In this document: positions 8,360 to 15,644 of the stretch, in pieces | Layout: each line of letters starts with the position of its first letter | How positions within the stretch are numbered: position 1 is the stretch's first letter | Source of the DNA: JBBSTY01 sp038235385 | Lineage (GTDB): Bacteria > Actinomycetota > Acidimicrobiia > Acidimicrobiales > Acidimicrobilacustridaceae | Reading direction: 5' to 3' | Length of the DNA stretch: 32,702 bases | NCBI GenBank assembly: GCA_038235385.1 | Contig: JBBSTY010000025.1 | Location: 1-32,702 of the forward strand | Translations under genes and position numbers: made by a program | Notes under the pieces: model-generated | What the model saw: the letters and a program-made list of their open reading frames with translations, nothing else | What the model was told of the DNA's origin: nothing | The model's database searches: none

Positions 8360-8944
8360 TCAGCGAGGCCTGAGGCCGCGCAGGCCGCCCCAGGCCAGGT
8401 CCGACACCTGCCGGGCCAGGTCGGTCGGATCGATGTCGAGCTCGTGGCGCAGCCAGTGGTGCGAGGTGGTCTCGGACAACCCGACGATGCCGTAGGCGAG
8501 GAGGCGGCGCTGATCCTCGCTCAGGCCGTCGACGACGATGAGCGCGGCGATCGCATCGGCGATGTCGTCCTCGACCTTGGCCGCCTCGGCCCGGAACTCG
8601 GGGTCGCGCCGCGTCTCGCCGGCGAAGAGGATCAGGAAGCCGGCACGGTTGTCCTCCACGAACGTGAAGTACGCCCGCATGCCGAGCTCGACCTGTTCGT
8701 GCGGACCGTCGGCGGCAGCGGTCGCCTTGCCCACCTGGTCACGCAGCCGGCCGCCGATCTCGCGGAGGAGCTCGGAGAACAGCTCGCGCTTGGACCCGAA
8801 GTGCTGGTAGAGCACGGGCTTGGTCACGCCGGCGGCGTCGGCGATCGCGTTCATCGCCGTCCCCTGGTAGCCGTGGACCGAGAACTGCTCCAGCGCGATG
8901 TCGAGGAGCTGACGGCGGCGCTCGGCCGCAGGGAGCCGGGCCAT
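8360..8944 (-). CDS. TetR/AcrR-family transcriptional regulator
   Basis: 194 residues from ATG 8944. Seen: N-terminal TetR DNA-binding domain (about 5-52) with RRQLLDIALEQFSVHGYQGT and the helix-turn-helix AIADAAGVTKPVLYQHFGSK, followed by an all-helical ligand/dimer domain with a C-terminal WGGLRGLRP. TetR proteins usually repress nearby genes until a small ligand binds. It is the last gene of a leftward set with a membrane protein and a glycosyltransferase. The reading frame is continuous with the upstream membrane gene because of an apparent frameshift there, so a 311-residue membrane-anchored fusion starting at GTG 9295 is formally possible. Separate translation from 8944 fits the normal TetR length. 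Confidence 0.88.
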   Translation of the reverse strand: MARLPAAERRRQLLDIALEQFSVHGYQGTAMNAIADAAGVTKPVLYQHFGSKRELFSELLREIGGRLRDQVGKATAAADGPHEQVELGMRAYFTFVEDNRAGFLILFAGETRRDPEFRAEAAKVEDDIADAIAALIVVDGLSEDQRRLLAYGIVGLSETTSHHWLRHELDIDPTDLARQVSDLAWGGLRGLRPR

Positions 8945-9295
8945 CAGGTCCGTTGCGGGTGGGGCGCCCGGAGCGCGTCGACGGCGATCATGGTCGACGC
9001 ACGGTATCCGTTGGTGCGCGCGAGGCGCCTCCCGCCAGTCGCCGTCCTCGTCCTCTCGAGCGGCCGCCTTCACGGCGTAGGTCACGGTCATGGCCGGCGC
9101 GAGGAGCACGGACCCGCCGATCAGGCAGATGGTGGCCACCTGGGCCAGCGGGCTCGGGAAGCCGGTTGCCAGGCCGACGACAATCAGGACCAGGAACACG
9201 CCGAAGAGGGCGTAGCCGGTGCGCATGGCGATGGCGACGATGCGGGCGATCTGACGCCGTCGGACCAGAACCGGGTCTTCGGAGGGGGTGCTCAC
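8944..9295 (-). CDS. Small two-helix membrane protein, apparent frameshift near the 3' end
   Basis: GTG 9295 overlaps the glycosyltransferase stop (GTGA). Residues 1-90 carry two membrane helices (around MRTGYALFGVFLVLIVVGL and VATICLIGGSVLLAPAM) and a charged end (REDEDGDWREAP). Past this the original frame runs into TetR without a stop, but its GC3 drops. Adding CG to the alternating tract GCGCGCG (9016-9022) moves to a frame with high GC3 that reads ARTNGYRASTMIAVDAL and stops at TGA 8944-8946, overlapping the TetR ATG by one base. That gives about 117 residues with normal coupling. I infer a slippage mutation or a sequencing error. The function is unknown. Confidence 0.6.
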
Positions 9296-10320
9296 GGCAA
9301 CCAGCCTGCCTCATCGATGAGGTGGTGGAGGTTGCGCGTCATGACGTCGAGGGAGAAGTGCTCGATGGCGACGGCCCGGTTGTGCTCGAGGGCCTCGTCC
9401 GCCGGGGCTCGGAGGGCGTCGCCGAACGCCTCGGGATCGTCGCTGTCGAACCAGCGGAACCCGAGCGCTCGCACCTCCTCACCGACCGGGTAGCGCCCGA
9501 CCGCGACGGGGAGGCGGGCCAGCGATGCCTCGATCGGCGGGTTCCCGAAGCCCTCCCACGTGGAGGGGAAGACGATGCCGTCCGGTGCGGCGTACAGCGA
9601 CCCCCCGGGTGCCGCGGCGTGGATGATGCGACACGATGCGTCCTGGAGGAGCCGCTCGAGCGTCGGGCCGTACCCGTCCTCGGCCGGGCCCATCAGCCAG
9701 TAGGTCGCACCGATCCGGGTGCAGAGGTCGAGGGCCGCCGGGATGTTCTTGCGCTCGATCGCCCGCACCGGGTGCCCGACGAGCAACTCGTCGGGGGCGA
9801 CGCCGAGCCGGGCGCGGATGGCAGCGCGGTCGGTCCGGTCCGTCAGCCGCGTGTCGAAGCCGTTGTAGATGGTCGTCGACGGGATCCCGCGCGCCGTCAT
9901 CTCTCGGCGAGTGAGGTGGTTGATCGTCACGTGGCGCCATGCGTCATCGGTCGGAGGCAGCTCGGTGACCGACGCGAATCGGGCGCGCTGCCACGGCGGA
10001 TCGTGGTGGTGCAGGATTGCCGGCCGGCCCCGAAGCACGGCCGCCACCGCCCGAGCGGCCGCTAGGTTGAGCGGGATCGTGCACAGGTTCTCGACCACCA
10101 CCAGATCGGCGTCGGCGAGCGCACCCTCGATCTCGGAGTGCGAGGGACCGATCTCCGCGTCGGCCGAGAGCCCGCTCACGAGCCGATCGACCGGGCCGTC
10201 ACCGGCGACGGTGACGACGTCGAACCCGAAGTCCCGCAGCGCCGCTTCCCATGTGGCCGCGACCACCGAGACGCCGTCGTGGAGACCGAGCCGGAACGAC
10301 ACGATTGCGCAGGTGGTCAC
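9292..10320 (-). CDS. GT4-family glycosyltransferase (GT-B fold)
   Basis: 342 residues, cytoplasmic. GT4 enzymes move a sugar from a nucleotide-sugar to an acceptor with retention of configuration. Seen: an N-terminal Rossmann domain (CAIVSFRLGLHDGVSVV), a linker TIYNGFD, then the donor domain with HPVRAIERKNIPAALDL (Arg-Lys that usually contact the donor phosphates, about 190) and the EX7E motif in STWEGFGNPPIEASL (Glu 256 and 264). There is no signal peptide. Homology starts at GTG 10320; its first bases overlap the stop of a 21-codon leader ORF. Divergent from a GH63-like hydrolase, so a linked role in making and degrading one glycoside is possible. The donor and acceptor cannot be read from the sequence. 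Confidence 0.85.
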   Translation of the reverse strand: MTTCAIVSFRLGLHDGVSVVAATWEAALRDFGFDVVTVAGDGPVDRLVSGLSADAEIGPSHSEIEGALADADLVVVENLCTIPLNLAAARAVAAVLRGRPAILHHHDPPWQRARFASVTELPPTDDAWRHVTINHLTRREMTARGIPSTTIYNGFDTRLTDRTDRAAIRARLGVAPDELLVGHPVRAIERKNIPAALDLCTRIGATYWLMGPAEDGYGPTLERLLQDASCRIIHAAAPGGSLYAAPDGIVFPSTWEGFGNPPIEASLARLPVAVGRYPVGEEVRALGFRWFDSDDPEAFGDALRAPADEALEHNRAVAIEHFSLDVMTRNLHHLIDEAGWLP

Positions 10321-10382
10321 GGGGCGGCCGACAGGTCGGGTGTCGTGAGCGGGAGCGGTCGGGGGAGCGCGGTCGGGGGCAT
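10317..10382 (-). CDS. Candidate 21-residue proline-rich leader peptide
   Basis: ATG at 10382, 21 codons, TGA at 10317-10319 overlapping the GTG of the glycosyltransferase (GTGA). Seven of the 21 residues are Pro, starting MPPTALPRPLPL, and GC3 is high. A TACCGT hexamer (10393-10398, minus strand) ends 10 bases before the ATG. It may couple or tune translation of the next gene. The overlap with the start of the facing hydrolase gene and its short length make this tentative. Confidence 0.35.
   Translation of the reverse strand: MPPTALPRPLPLTTPDLSAAP
10328..10339. promoter_or_regulatory. Small palindrome, possible operator in the divergent intergenic region
   Basis: CCGAC-AG-GTCGG sits 8 bases upstream of the glycosyltransferase GTG, inside the leader ORF. 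It could be an operator for the TetR protein of the same set, but it is short and could be chance. Confidence 0.25.
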
Positions 10383-11565
10383 GGGGTCCCACACGGTACC
10401 GGCCGGCCCGGACCCGTCGGCCACGCACACCGGGGCCGATCTCGTGGGCCGTCGGAGTGCGGAGATCATGGAGGCCCACTGGCGGGGCCGCGGCTACACC
10501 GTTCCCAACGCCGCGGTGTACCCCCACCAGTGGTTGTGGGACTCGTGCTTCCACGCGGTGATCTGGGCCCACCTCGGGCGCCCGGAGCGGGCCGTCGCCG
10601 AGCTGAGATCAGCGCTCGCGCACCAGCACGACGATGGTTTCGTCCCGCACATGACCTACTGGGAGCATCCCGACATGCATGCGGCGTTCTGGGGGCGCCC
10701 GACGACGAGCACCATCACCCAACCCCCCATGTACGGACACGCCATCGCCGAGCTCGCGCGGCGAGGGGTGGAGGTCGACTCCTCGCTGGTGCGACAGGCG
10801 GTCGCCGGTCTCGCCTTCCTCGTCGGACCACGCCGGGGTGACCGTGAGCTGGTGCCGATCGTCCACCCGTGGGAATCAGGGTGCGACGACAGCCCTCGGT
10901 GGGACCGTTGGGCGGGATCCGAACGTTCGGCGCAGCGGTGGTACGAGCGCAAGGGCGAGCTGGTCGAGTCGTTGGACCTGTCCCCGTCCGGCTCGGCGCT
11001 GGCCAACCCCTCCTTCGAGGTCGAAGCAGCGGGGTTCAACGCGCTCGTCGCGTTCAACGCGATGGAGCTGGCCGCGGTGGGCTTCCACGATCAGCTCCCG
11101 TTCGCCGTCGAGCCACTGATCGACGCGCTGGATCGTCGGTGGGATCCGCTCCTCGCGACGTGGCTCGACGATCGCGACGCGACGCCGGCGCCGCGAACGC
11201 TCGAGGCGCTCCTCCCCGTCCTGGTCACCGGGTCGATCGAGCGCGTCGCCGCGGTGATGACCGAGCTGCGCGACCCGGATGCGTTCGGGGGGCGGTGCGG
11301 TCCGGCGCAGGTGCATCGCGGCGAACCATCGTTCGAGCCCCGGGCCTACTGGCGCGGACCCGCGTGGCCGCAGCTGACCTACCTCTTCTGGGTCGCAGCG
11401 GCCCGCCACGGTCGCCGCGACGATGCGGCATGGTTGGCCCGGGCGCTTCGGTCAGGGGCCGAACGATCTGGCTGGGCCGAGTACTGGGACCCCGACGACG
11501 GGACGGGGCTCGGTGCCGTCCCGCAGTCGTGGTCCGCGTTGGCCGCCGCCGTCGCACCGTCGTGA
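10381..11565 (+). CDS. GH63/clan GH-G-like glycoside hydrolase (glucosylglycerate/mannosylglycerate hydrolase type)
   Basis: 394 residues from ATG 10381; GTG 10345 is an alternative start. The (α/α)6-barrel signatures are clear: YPHQWLWDSCFHAVIWA (about 47-63), DDGFVPHMTYW, WESGCDDSPRWDRW (Asp 169/170, the probable general acid), YWRGPAWPQLTYLFW, and near the end AEYWDPDDGTGLG...QSWSA with the probable base Glu 367. Known relatives hydrolyse mannosylglycerate, glucosylglycerate or trehalose-like substrates. No signal peptide is visible, so the substrate should be intracellular, for example a compatible solute (inference). Divergent from a GT4 glycosyltransferase, which supports a shared sugar pathway. 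No convincing -10 lies upstream, so the exact start is uncertain. Confidence 0.8.
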   Translation: MGSHTVPAGPDPSATHTGADLVGRRSAEIMEAHWRGRGYTVPNAAVYPHQWLWDSCFHAVIWAHLGRPERAVAELRSALAHQHDDGFVPHMTYWEHPDMHAAFWGRPTTSTITQPPMYGHAIAELARRGVEVDSSLVRQAVAGLAFLVGPRRGDRELVPIVHPWESGCDDSPRWDRWAGSERSAQRWYERKGELVESLDLSPSGSALANPSFEVEAAGFNALVAFNAMELAAVGFHDQLPFAVEPLIDALDRRWDPLLATWLDDRDATPAPRTLEALLPVLVTGSIERVAAVMTELRDPDAFGGRCGPAQVHRGEPSFEPRAYWRGPAWPQLTYLFWVAAARHGRRDDAAWLARALRSGAERSGWAEYWDPDDGTGLGAVPQSWSALAAAVAPS

Positions 11566-11593
11566 GCGCCGGAACATGGCCGACACAACCACG

Positions 11594-11621
11594 CAAGCGC
11601 TTGTTGATGGGGCACTAGGCT
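11594..11621 (+). promoter_or_regulatory. Promoter region with LacI-type palindrome CAAGCGCTTG
   Basis: A perfect 10-base palindrome CAAGCGCTTG (11594-11603) lies where the -35 would be for a TAGGCT -10 (11616-11621). The core AAGCGCTT matches the centre of LacI/CcpA-family operators. No LacI-family gene is in the window. Confidence 0.4.
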
Positions 11622-11624
11622 CGC

Positions 11625-11643
11625 CAGGTCGTCGAACGACCTG
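11625..11643 (+). promoter_or_regulatory. Perfect hairpin at the predicted 5' end of the GT-C-like mRNA
   Basis: CAGGTCGT-CGA-ACGACCTG, 8 pairs with a 3-base loop, starts about 4 bases after the TAGGCT hexamer. It may be an operator at +1, an mRNA-stabilising cap hairpin, or a terminator of the upstream hydrolase gene. Confidence 0.45.
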
Positions 11644-11683
11644 ACGCAGCGGTTTCTGACCGTCGAGCACGGAGGAGATATCC

Positions 11684-13297
11684 ATGTCAGAAGCGGTGGC
11701 GGTCAGCGCGCCCGGCCGGAGGTCCGACCAGGTGCAGCGACTCCTCGACGTGCCGCCGATCGCCGGGCGAGTCTTCGATGTGCTCGTCGTCGTGGGCCTC
11801 GCTGTGGTCGGGTACCTGGTGCGTCGCGACGGCCTGTTGGTCGATGGGTTGTGGTTCGACGATTCGTGGGTCGCGGCGGGTGCCGCCCACGGCGAGATCG
11901 GATCGTTGATGATGACCGGCACGGGTCACCCGACCTTCACCGCTTTGCTCATGGCCGTGAACGCGCTCGGTGGCGGCAGCATCACGCACTTGAGTTGGCC
12001 GGCGTTCCTCGCGGGCATCGCCGCTGCTCCCGCCCTCTACCTCGCGCTACGTCACCTCGGATTCGCACGATCGATCGTTCTGCTGCTCAGCGCCGCGCTC
12101 GTCGTCAACGATGTCCACGTCCTGTACGCGGGTCGGGTGAAGGGCTACACGCTCGACACGCTCCTGGTCATCGGTCTGGCGGTCGCGATTCCGGCTCTGG
12201 CGCGCATCACCTGGCGTTGGTGGATCGCCGTGGCCTGGGTCGTGAGCGCATGGCTCCTGGGTGGGTTCAGCGGGTACGTGCTCGTCGCCACCGCCGTGGC
12301 GATGTTCGTCATGTTCCTGCACCCGAACGGCGATCGTTGGGTGCGCTTCGGCGCGCTGGTCGTCCAGGGCATCGGCCAGTTGATCTTCTACCTCGTGGCT
12401 CAACGGATGGCCGATCTGGCACAGATCGAGGAGGTGAACGAGAAGTTCTACGACTCGCACATGGATCTCCACCTCAACCCGATCGAGTTCTGGAACGAAT
12501 CGATCGAACACCTCAGGCGGGTCGCCGAGGTGTTCCCGGGTGGGACCGGTCCGTGGCTCACGGTCTTCGCCATCGCTGCTGTCGTAGGCCTGGTGATCGG
12601 TGTCGTGCGTGGTCGTCGACCGAGCGAGACCCTTCCGGCGCAGTTCTTCCTCCTCATGGTCGCCGGTGCGTTCGTCGGTGCACTCCTGCACAAGTTCCCG
12701 TTCGGCCCGCTCAACGACAACCCGTTCTCGGCCGGCGGGCGTCACAGCCTCTGGTTGGTTCCGGCCATGGCCTTCGGTCTGGCGATCGTGCTCCAGCGGC
12801 TCCGGTCGCTGATCGGTCCGTTGCCGGCCCGCCGCGCGTTCGACGCGGCGCTCGTCGTCGCATCCCTCGCCGTCCTCGTCATCGGGTACACGCCGGCGTT
12901 TCCGTACCCGTTCGGAGGGTCTGAGTCCGCGGTTCGCTTCGTCGAGTCCGACCTCGGTCCCAACGACTCCGTGTTCGTGTCGTCGACGGACGTGTTCAAG
13001 GTCATGGTGAGCACCAAGACGCCGGTGTCGATCATCGCCACCCCGGACCGCATGGTCGGTTTCGTCCCGCACTTCGACGATCCTCGGTTCCACACGATCG
13101 AGATCGGCGCCGAGCTCGGGAGCACCGACGCCCAGATCCAGGAGGCGATCGACCGGTCGGATCGCGTGTTCGTCGTTGCCCAGGACTACTTCGCCAAGGC
13201 CACGTTCACCAAGATGGCCGGGTTCCTGGAGGCGGCGGGCTTCGAGATGGTCACCCACACCTTCGATTCGGAGGTCGTCCAGGTCTGGGAGCGCTGA
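11684..13297 (+). CDS. Polytopic membrane protein, probable GT-C-fold glycosyltransferase
   Basis: 537 residues with roughly ten membrane helices between about 32 and 400 and a soluble C-terminal domain (about 402-537). GT-C enzymes transfer sugars from lipid-phosphate donors on the outer face of the membrane. Seen: after the first helix, GLWFDDSWVAAGA (Asp 59/60), placed like the catalytic acidic motif in the first outer loop of GT39/GT83-type enzymes; further helices LSWPAFLAGIAAAPALYLAL and WWIAVAWVVSAWLL; and a late HSLWLVPAMAFGLAIVL. Start ATG 11684 has GGAGGAG 6 bases upstream. The donor and acceptor are unknown. It lies downstream of the GH63-like gene but has its own promoter-like region. 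A generic membrane protein is the alternative. Confidence 0.6.
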   Translation: MSEAVAVSAPGRRSDQVQRLLDVPPIAGRVFDVLVVVGLAVVGYLVRRDGLLVDGLWFDDSWVAAGAAHGEIGSLMMTGTGHPTFTALLMAVNALGGGSITHLSWPAFLAGIAAAPALYLALRHLGFARSIVLLLSAALVVNDVHVLYAGRVKGYTLDTLLVIGLAVAIPALARITWRWWIAVAWVVSAWLLGGFSGYVLVATAVAMFVMFLHPNGDRWVRFGALVVQGIGQLIFYLVAQRMADLAQIEEVNEKFYDSHMDLHLNPIEFWNESIEHLRRVAEVFPGGTGPWLTVFAIAAVVGLVIGVVRGRRPSETLPAQFFLLMVAGAFVGALLHKFPFGPLNDNPFSAGGRHSLWLVPAMAFGLAIVLQRLRSLIGPLPARRAFDAALVVASLAVLVIGYTPAFPYPFGGSESAVRFVESDLGPNDSVFVSSTDVFKVMVSTKTPVSIIATPDRMVGFVPHFDDPRFHTIEIGAELGSTDAQIQEAIDRSDRVFVVAQDYFAKATFTKMAGFLEAAGFEMVTHTFDSEVVQVWER

Positions 13298-13302
13298 CGG
13301 AG

Positions 13303-13318
13303 CGACCTCGTGAGGTCG
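13303..13318. terminator. Hairpin after the GT-C-like gene
   Basis: CGACCTC-GT-GAGGTCG, 7 pairs, begins 6 bases after the stop codon between convergent genes. No T-tract is present. Confidence 0.5.
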
Positions 13319-13381
13319 ATGCCCATCACCGGCACCAGCCCGGACCGGCTGGGCCCGGCAAGGCCGATCAGCGTCTCCGCC

Positions 13382-13867
13382 TCAGGAAGCCCGAACCGAT
13401 GTCTCGCCCCACCGAAGATCTGGCGTCGGTGCGGCCGCAACGGGGGTCGGCTGCTCGGGGGCGAGCAGGGTCAGGTGCCGGGCATCGGCCGGCTCCTCGA
13501 GCTCGGTGACGAGCGGGTCGTCCTCGGGTTCCACGCGCTTGGCGAGGGCAGCACGCCGAGCAGCGATCGACTGGGCGGTTCGGGCGGCCTCGGCGGGTCG
13601 GACGGGCGGGGTCGCAACCGCGGCCTCGGCGCGCTCGCGGGCGGTGAGACGAAGCTCGGAGGTGGGGTCCTTGATCGCCAGGTGGTTGCGGGGGTCGGGG
13701 AGGACCTCGGTGACCGACCAGAGGGCGGCGTCGGCGCCGGCGGGCAGCACGGAACGGTCGGTGACCGGCTCGCTCCGGCTGCGTCGGGCGACGCCGACGA
13801 TCGAGCACACCACGGCCAGAGCCACGACTGCGAACGTGGCCATCATGGGATCGATGTCGCTGAACAT
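13382..13867 (-). CDS. Single-pass membrane protein, function unknown
   Basis: 161 residues. Residues about 8-26 form one membrane helix (MMATFAVVALAVVCSIVGV) followed by RRSR, so the rest should be cytoplasmic. The soluble part is Ala/Pro/Glu-rich with LLPAGADAALWSVTEVLPDP split around a short ordered patch, then a likely helical RAEAAVATPPVRPAEAART region and a low-complexity end. No catalytic motif is seen and I do not recognise the family. The ATG at 13867 lies 7 bases after a TACCCT hexamer, supporting a leaderless start. Divergent from the crotonase gene and convergent with the GT-C-like gene. Confidence 0.65.
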   Translation of the reverse strand: MFSDIDPMMATFAVVALAVVCSIVGVARRSRSEPVTDRSVLPAGADAALWSVTEVLPDPRNHLAIKDPTSELRLTARERAEAAVATPPVRPAEAARTAQSIAARRAALAKRVEPEDDPLVTELEEPADARHLTLLAPEQPTPVAAAPTPDLRWGETSVRAS

Positions 13868-13874
13868 GCGAAAA

Positions 13875-13880
13875 AGGGTA
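13875..13880 (-). promoter_or_regulatory. -10 element TACCCT of the single-pass membrane protein gene
   Basis: TACCCT on the minus strand ends 7 bases before the ATG at 13867. No good -35 is visible. Confidence 0.45.
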
Positions 13881-13960
13881 CGGGCCGGCCACACCCAGGG
13901 GGTGGACCCACCTGCGAACCGTGACCGCGACGCTCCTCGCGGCCGGGGTCGGCGCCGAAC

Positions 13961-13966
13961 TAGGTT
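13961..13966 (+). promoter_or_regulatory. -10 element TAGGTT of the first crotonase gene
   Basis: TAGGTT ends 6 bases before the ATG at 13973, predicting a leaderless transcript; no Shine-Dalgarno is present. Confidence 0.5.
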
Positions 13967-13972
13967 CGACGG

Positions 13973-14770
13973 ATGGACGAAGAACCGGACGAAGAACCAG
14001 AGGTCCGGTACACGGTCGAGGACGGGATCGCCCGGCTCACGATCAACCGACCCGAGCGCAGGAACGCCCTGTCGTGGTCGGTGGTCGCCGAGCTGCGGCG
14101 CCGCGTCGCACAGTGCAAGCGCGACGACGACGCCCGTGTCCTCGTGCTCACCGGCGCCGGGGATCGGGCGTTCTGCGCCGGGGCCGACCTGTCCGGGATG
14201 GCCGAAGGAGCAGGCCACCTGGCCCTCCACGACGCACGCGGGGATCTGGCTCGGCTCTTCCTCGAGCTCTGGGACCTCGGGAAGCCGACGATCGCCCGCG
14301 TCCGGGGGTACGCGCTGGCCGGTGGCATGGGACTGGCCCTCGCGTGCGACCTCGTGATCGCGGCCGACGATGCGCAGTTCGGGACCCCCGAGATCGACGT
14401 CGGCCTCTGGCCGTTCATGATCACGGTTCCCCTCACCCGGTCGATGCCGCCGAAGAAGGCACTCGAGCTGATGATGACGGGCCGTCGGGTCGACGCCGCG
14501 GAGGCGGACCGCATCGGGTTCGTCACCCGCGTGGTCGGCGTCGAGCAGCTCGACGAGGCGGTGGACGAGCTGGCTGCCAGCCTCGCGTCCAAGCCGTCCG
14601 GCACCATGCGGCTGGGTCGAGACTCGTTCTACGGCGTCGTGGACCAGCAGGCCGCCGATGCGCTCCGGGCGTTGCACCCGATGCTGAGCGTCGTCGCCGC
14701 CACCGACGACGCGGCCGAGGGGATCGCCGCGTTCGCCGAGAAGCGCGCCCCGCGCTGGACCGGGCGCTGA
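13973..14770 (+). CDS. Enoyl-CoA hydratase/isomerase family protein
   Basis: 265 residues, a normal crotonase length. Crotonases act on acyl-CoA thioesters, mostly in β-oxidation and branched-chain or terpenoid catabolism, in the cytoplasm. Seen: LTINRPERRNALSW, oxyanion-hole segments FCAGADLSGM (about 68-76) and GYALAGGMGLALACD (112-125), and TPEIDVGLWPFM. Of the two glutamates used by hydratases, the one at E144 in the rat enzyme is Gly 120 here, while the E164 equivalent is kept (Glu 140). One-glutamate members are often isomerases or act on branched substrates, so hydratase activity should not be assumed. The acidic N-terminal tail (MDEEPDEEPE) is unusual. It lies 64 bases before a second crotonase and is probably co-transcribed with it. 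Confidence 0.88.
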   Translation: MDEEPDEEPEVRYTVEDGIARLTINRPERRNALSWSVVAELRRRVAQCKRDDDARVLVLTGAGDRAFCAGADLSGMAEGAGHLALHDARGDLARLFLELWDLGKPTIARVRGYALAGGMGLALACDLVIAADDAQFGTPEIDVGLWPFMITVPLTRSMPPKKALELMMTGRRVDAAEADRIGFVTRVVGVEQLDEAVDELAASLASKPSGTMRLGRDSFYGVVDQQAADALRALHPMLSVVAATDDAAEGIAAFAEKRAPRWTGR

Positions 14771-14834
14771 ACCCCGTGTCGATCGGGGTGACGTCGATGT
14801 TCTTCCAGCGCCGACGCTCTGCGATGCTCAGGGG

Positions 14835-15587
14835 ATGATCCACGTCGAAGATCGCGGCGAGGGCGGGCACGTGCGGCTCGTCACCATCGACCGACCCGAA
14901 CGCCGGAACGCACTGGACCGCGAGGCGCTCGAGGAGCTGATCATCGCGGTCGACGGTGCGCAGCTGCGAGCCGAGACCGACGGTGCCACCCGGGTGGTCG
15001 TCTTCGCCGGAGCGGGCGGTCACTTCTGTGCCGGCGCCGATCTGAGCGGTGTCGAGGACGCCGACTTCGTGGCTCGCCTGAACCACCTCTTGGTCACCAT
15101 CCGGGATCTGCCGCTGCCAGCCATCGCCGCCGTCGAGGGCGCGGCCCTGGGCGCGGGTACGCAGCTGGCGGTGGCCTGCGACCTGCGCGTGGCAGCCGCG
15201 GACGCCACCTTCGGGATCCCGGCCGCCAAGCTCGGCCTGATGGTGGATCAGTGGACGGTGCACCGGCTCATGGGTCTGGCCGGTCCCGGCCCGGCGCGAG
15301 CCATGCTGCTCGCCGCGGAGACCTACTCCGGCGCTGCGGCGGCGGGTTTCGGCTTCGTGCAGCGCATCGGCACGGTCGCCGACGGGCTGGCCTGGGCCGA
15401 TCAGGTGGCGCGGCTCGCCCCGCTGACCATCGCCGGGCACAAGGTCGGCCTCAACGACGCCGAGTCCCTCGACGCGAGGTCCGAGGCGTTCGCCGCCGCG
15501 TTCGCTCGTGCCTGGGGAAGCCGGGACCTCCGCGAGGGACTGGCCGCGTTCGGCGAGCGTCGATCACCCCGGTTCGACGGGCACTGA
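14835..15587 (+). CDS. Crotonase-fold protein lacking both catalytic glutamates (EchA6-like)
   Basis: 250 residues. Fold signatures are intact: IDRPERRNALDREALEEL, HFCAGADLSGV (63-73) and GAALGAGTQLAVACDLRV (102-119). The two hydratase glutamates are Gln 110 and Ala 130 (FGIPAAKLGL). The pattern, including DQWTVHRL, the RIGTVADGLAWA segment and LAPLTIAGHK, closely resembles mycobacterial EchA6 as I remember it, a non-catalytic acyl-CoA-binding protein that feeds fatty acids to the FAS-II system. A carrier or scaffold role is therefore more likely than hydration (inference). The start ATG is preceded by AGGGG directly and a weak GATGCT hexamer 6 bases upstream, so both co-transcription and its own promoter are possible. 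Confidence 0.85.
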   Translation: MIHVEDRGEGGHVRLVTIDRPERRNALDREALEELIIAVDGAQLRAETDGATRVVVFAGAGGHFCAGADLSGVEDADFVARLNHLLVTIRDLPLPAIAAVEGAALGAGTQLAVACDLRVAAADATFGIPAAKLGLMVDQWTVHRLMGLAGPGPARAMLLAAETYSGAAAAGFGFVQRIGTVADGLAWADQVARLAPLTIAGHKVGLNDAESLDARSEAFAAAFARAWGSRDLREGLAAFGERRSPRFDGH

Positions 15588-15588
15588 T

Positions 15589-15610
15589 CGGGCGACCACC
15601 TCCTCGCCCG
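15589..15610. terminator. Hairpin between convergent crotonase and lipoprotein genes
   Basis: CGGGCGA (15589-15595) pairs perfectly with TCGCCCG (15604-15610) around an 8-base loop, 2 bases after the crotonase stop. It probably serves the rightward transcript and possibly both. Confidence 0.5.
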
Positions 15611-15644
15611 CACGGCCACGGCTCGATGGGTCGGTCGGGTCCGG

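Noticed and set aside
8360..9295. Single 311-residue membrane-anchored TetR protein as the primary call
   Set aside because: GC3 falls in the junction and a shifted frame ends exactly at the TetR start, so two coupled genes with a frameshift explain the sequence better. I kept the fusion as an alternative.
12047..13258. 400-codon minus-strand frame opposite the GT-C-like gene
   Set aside because: Low-complexity Arg/Asp/His composition and no start signal; the plus strand shows clear membrane helices and a ribosome site.
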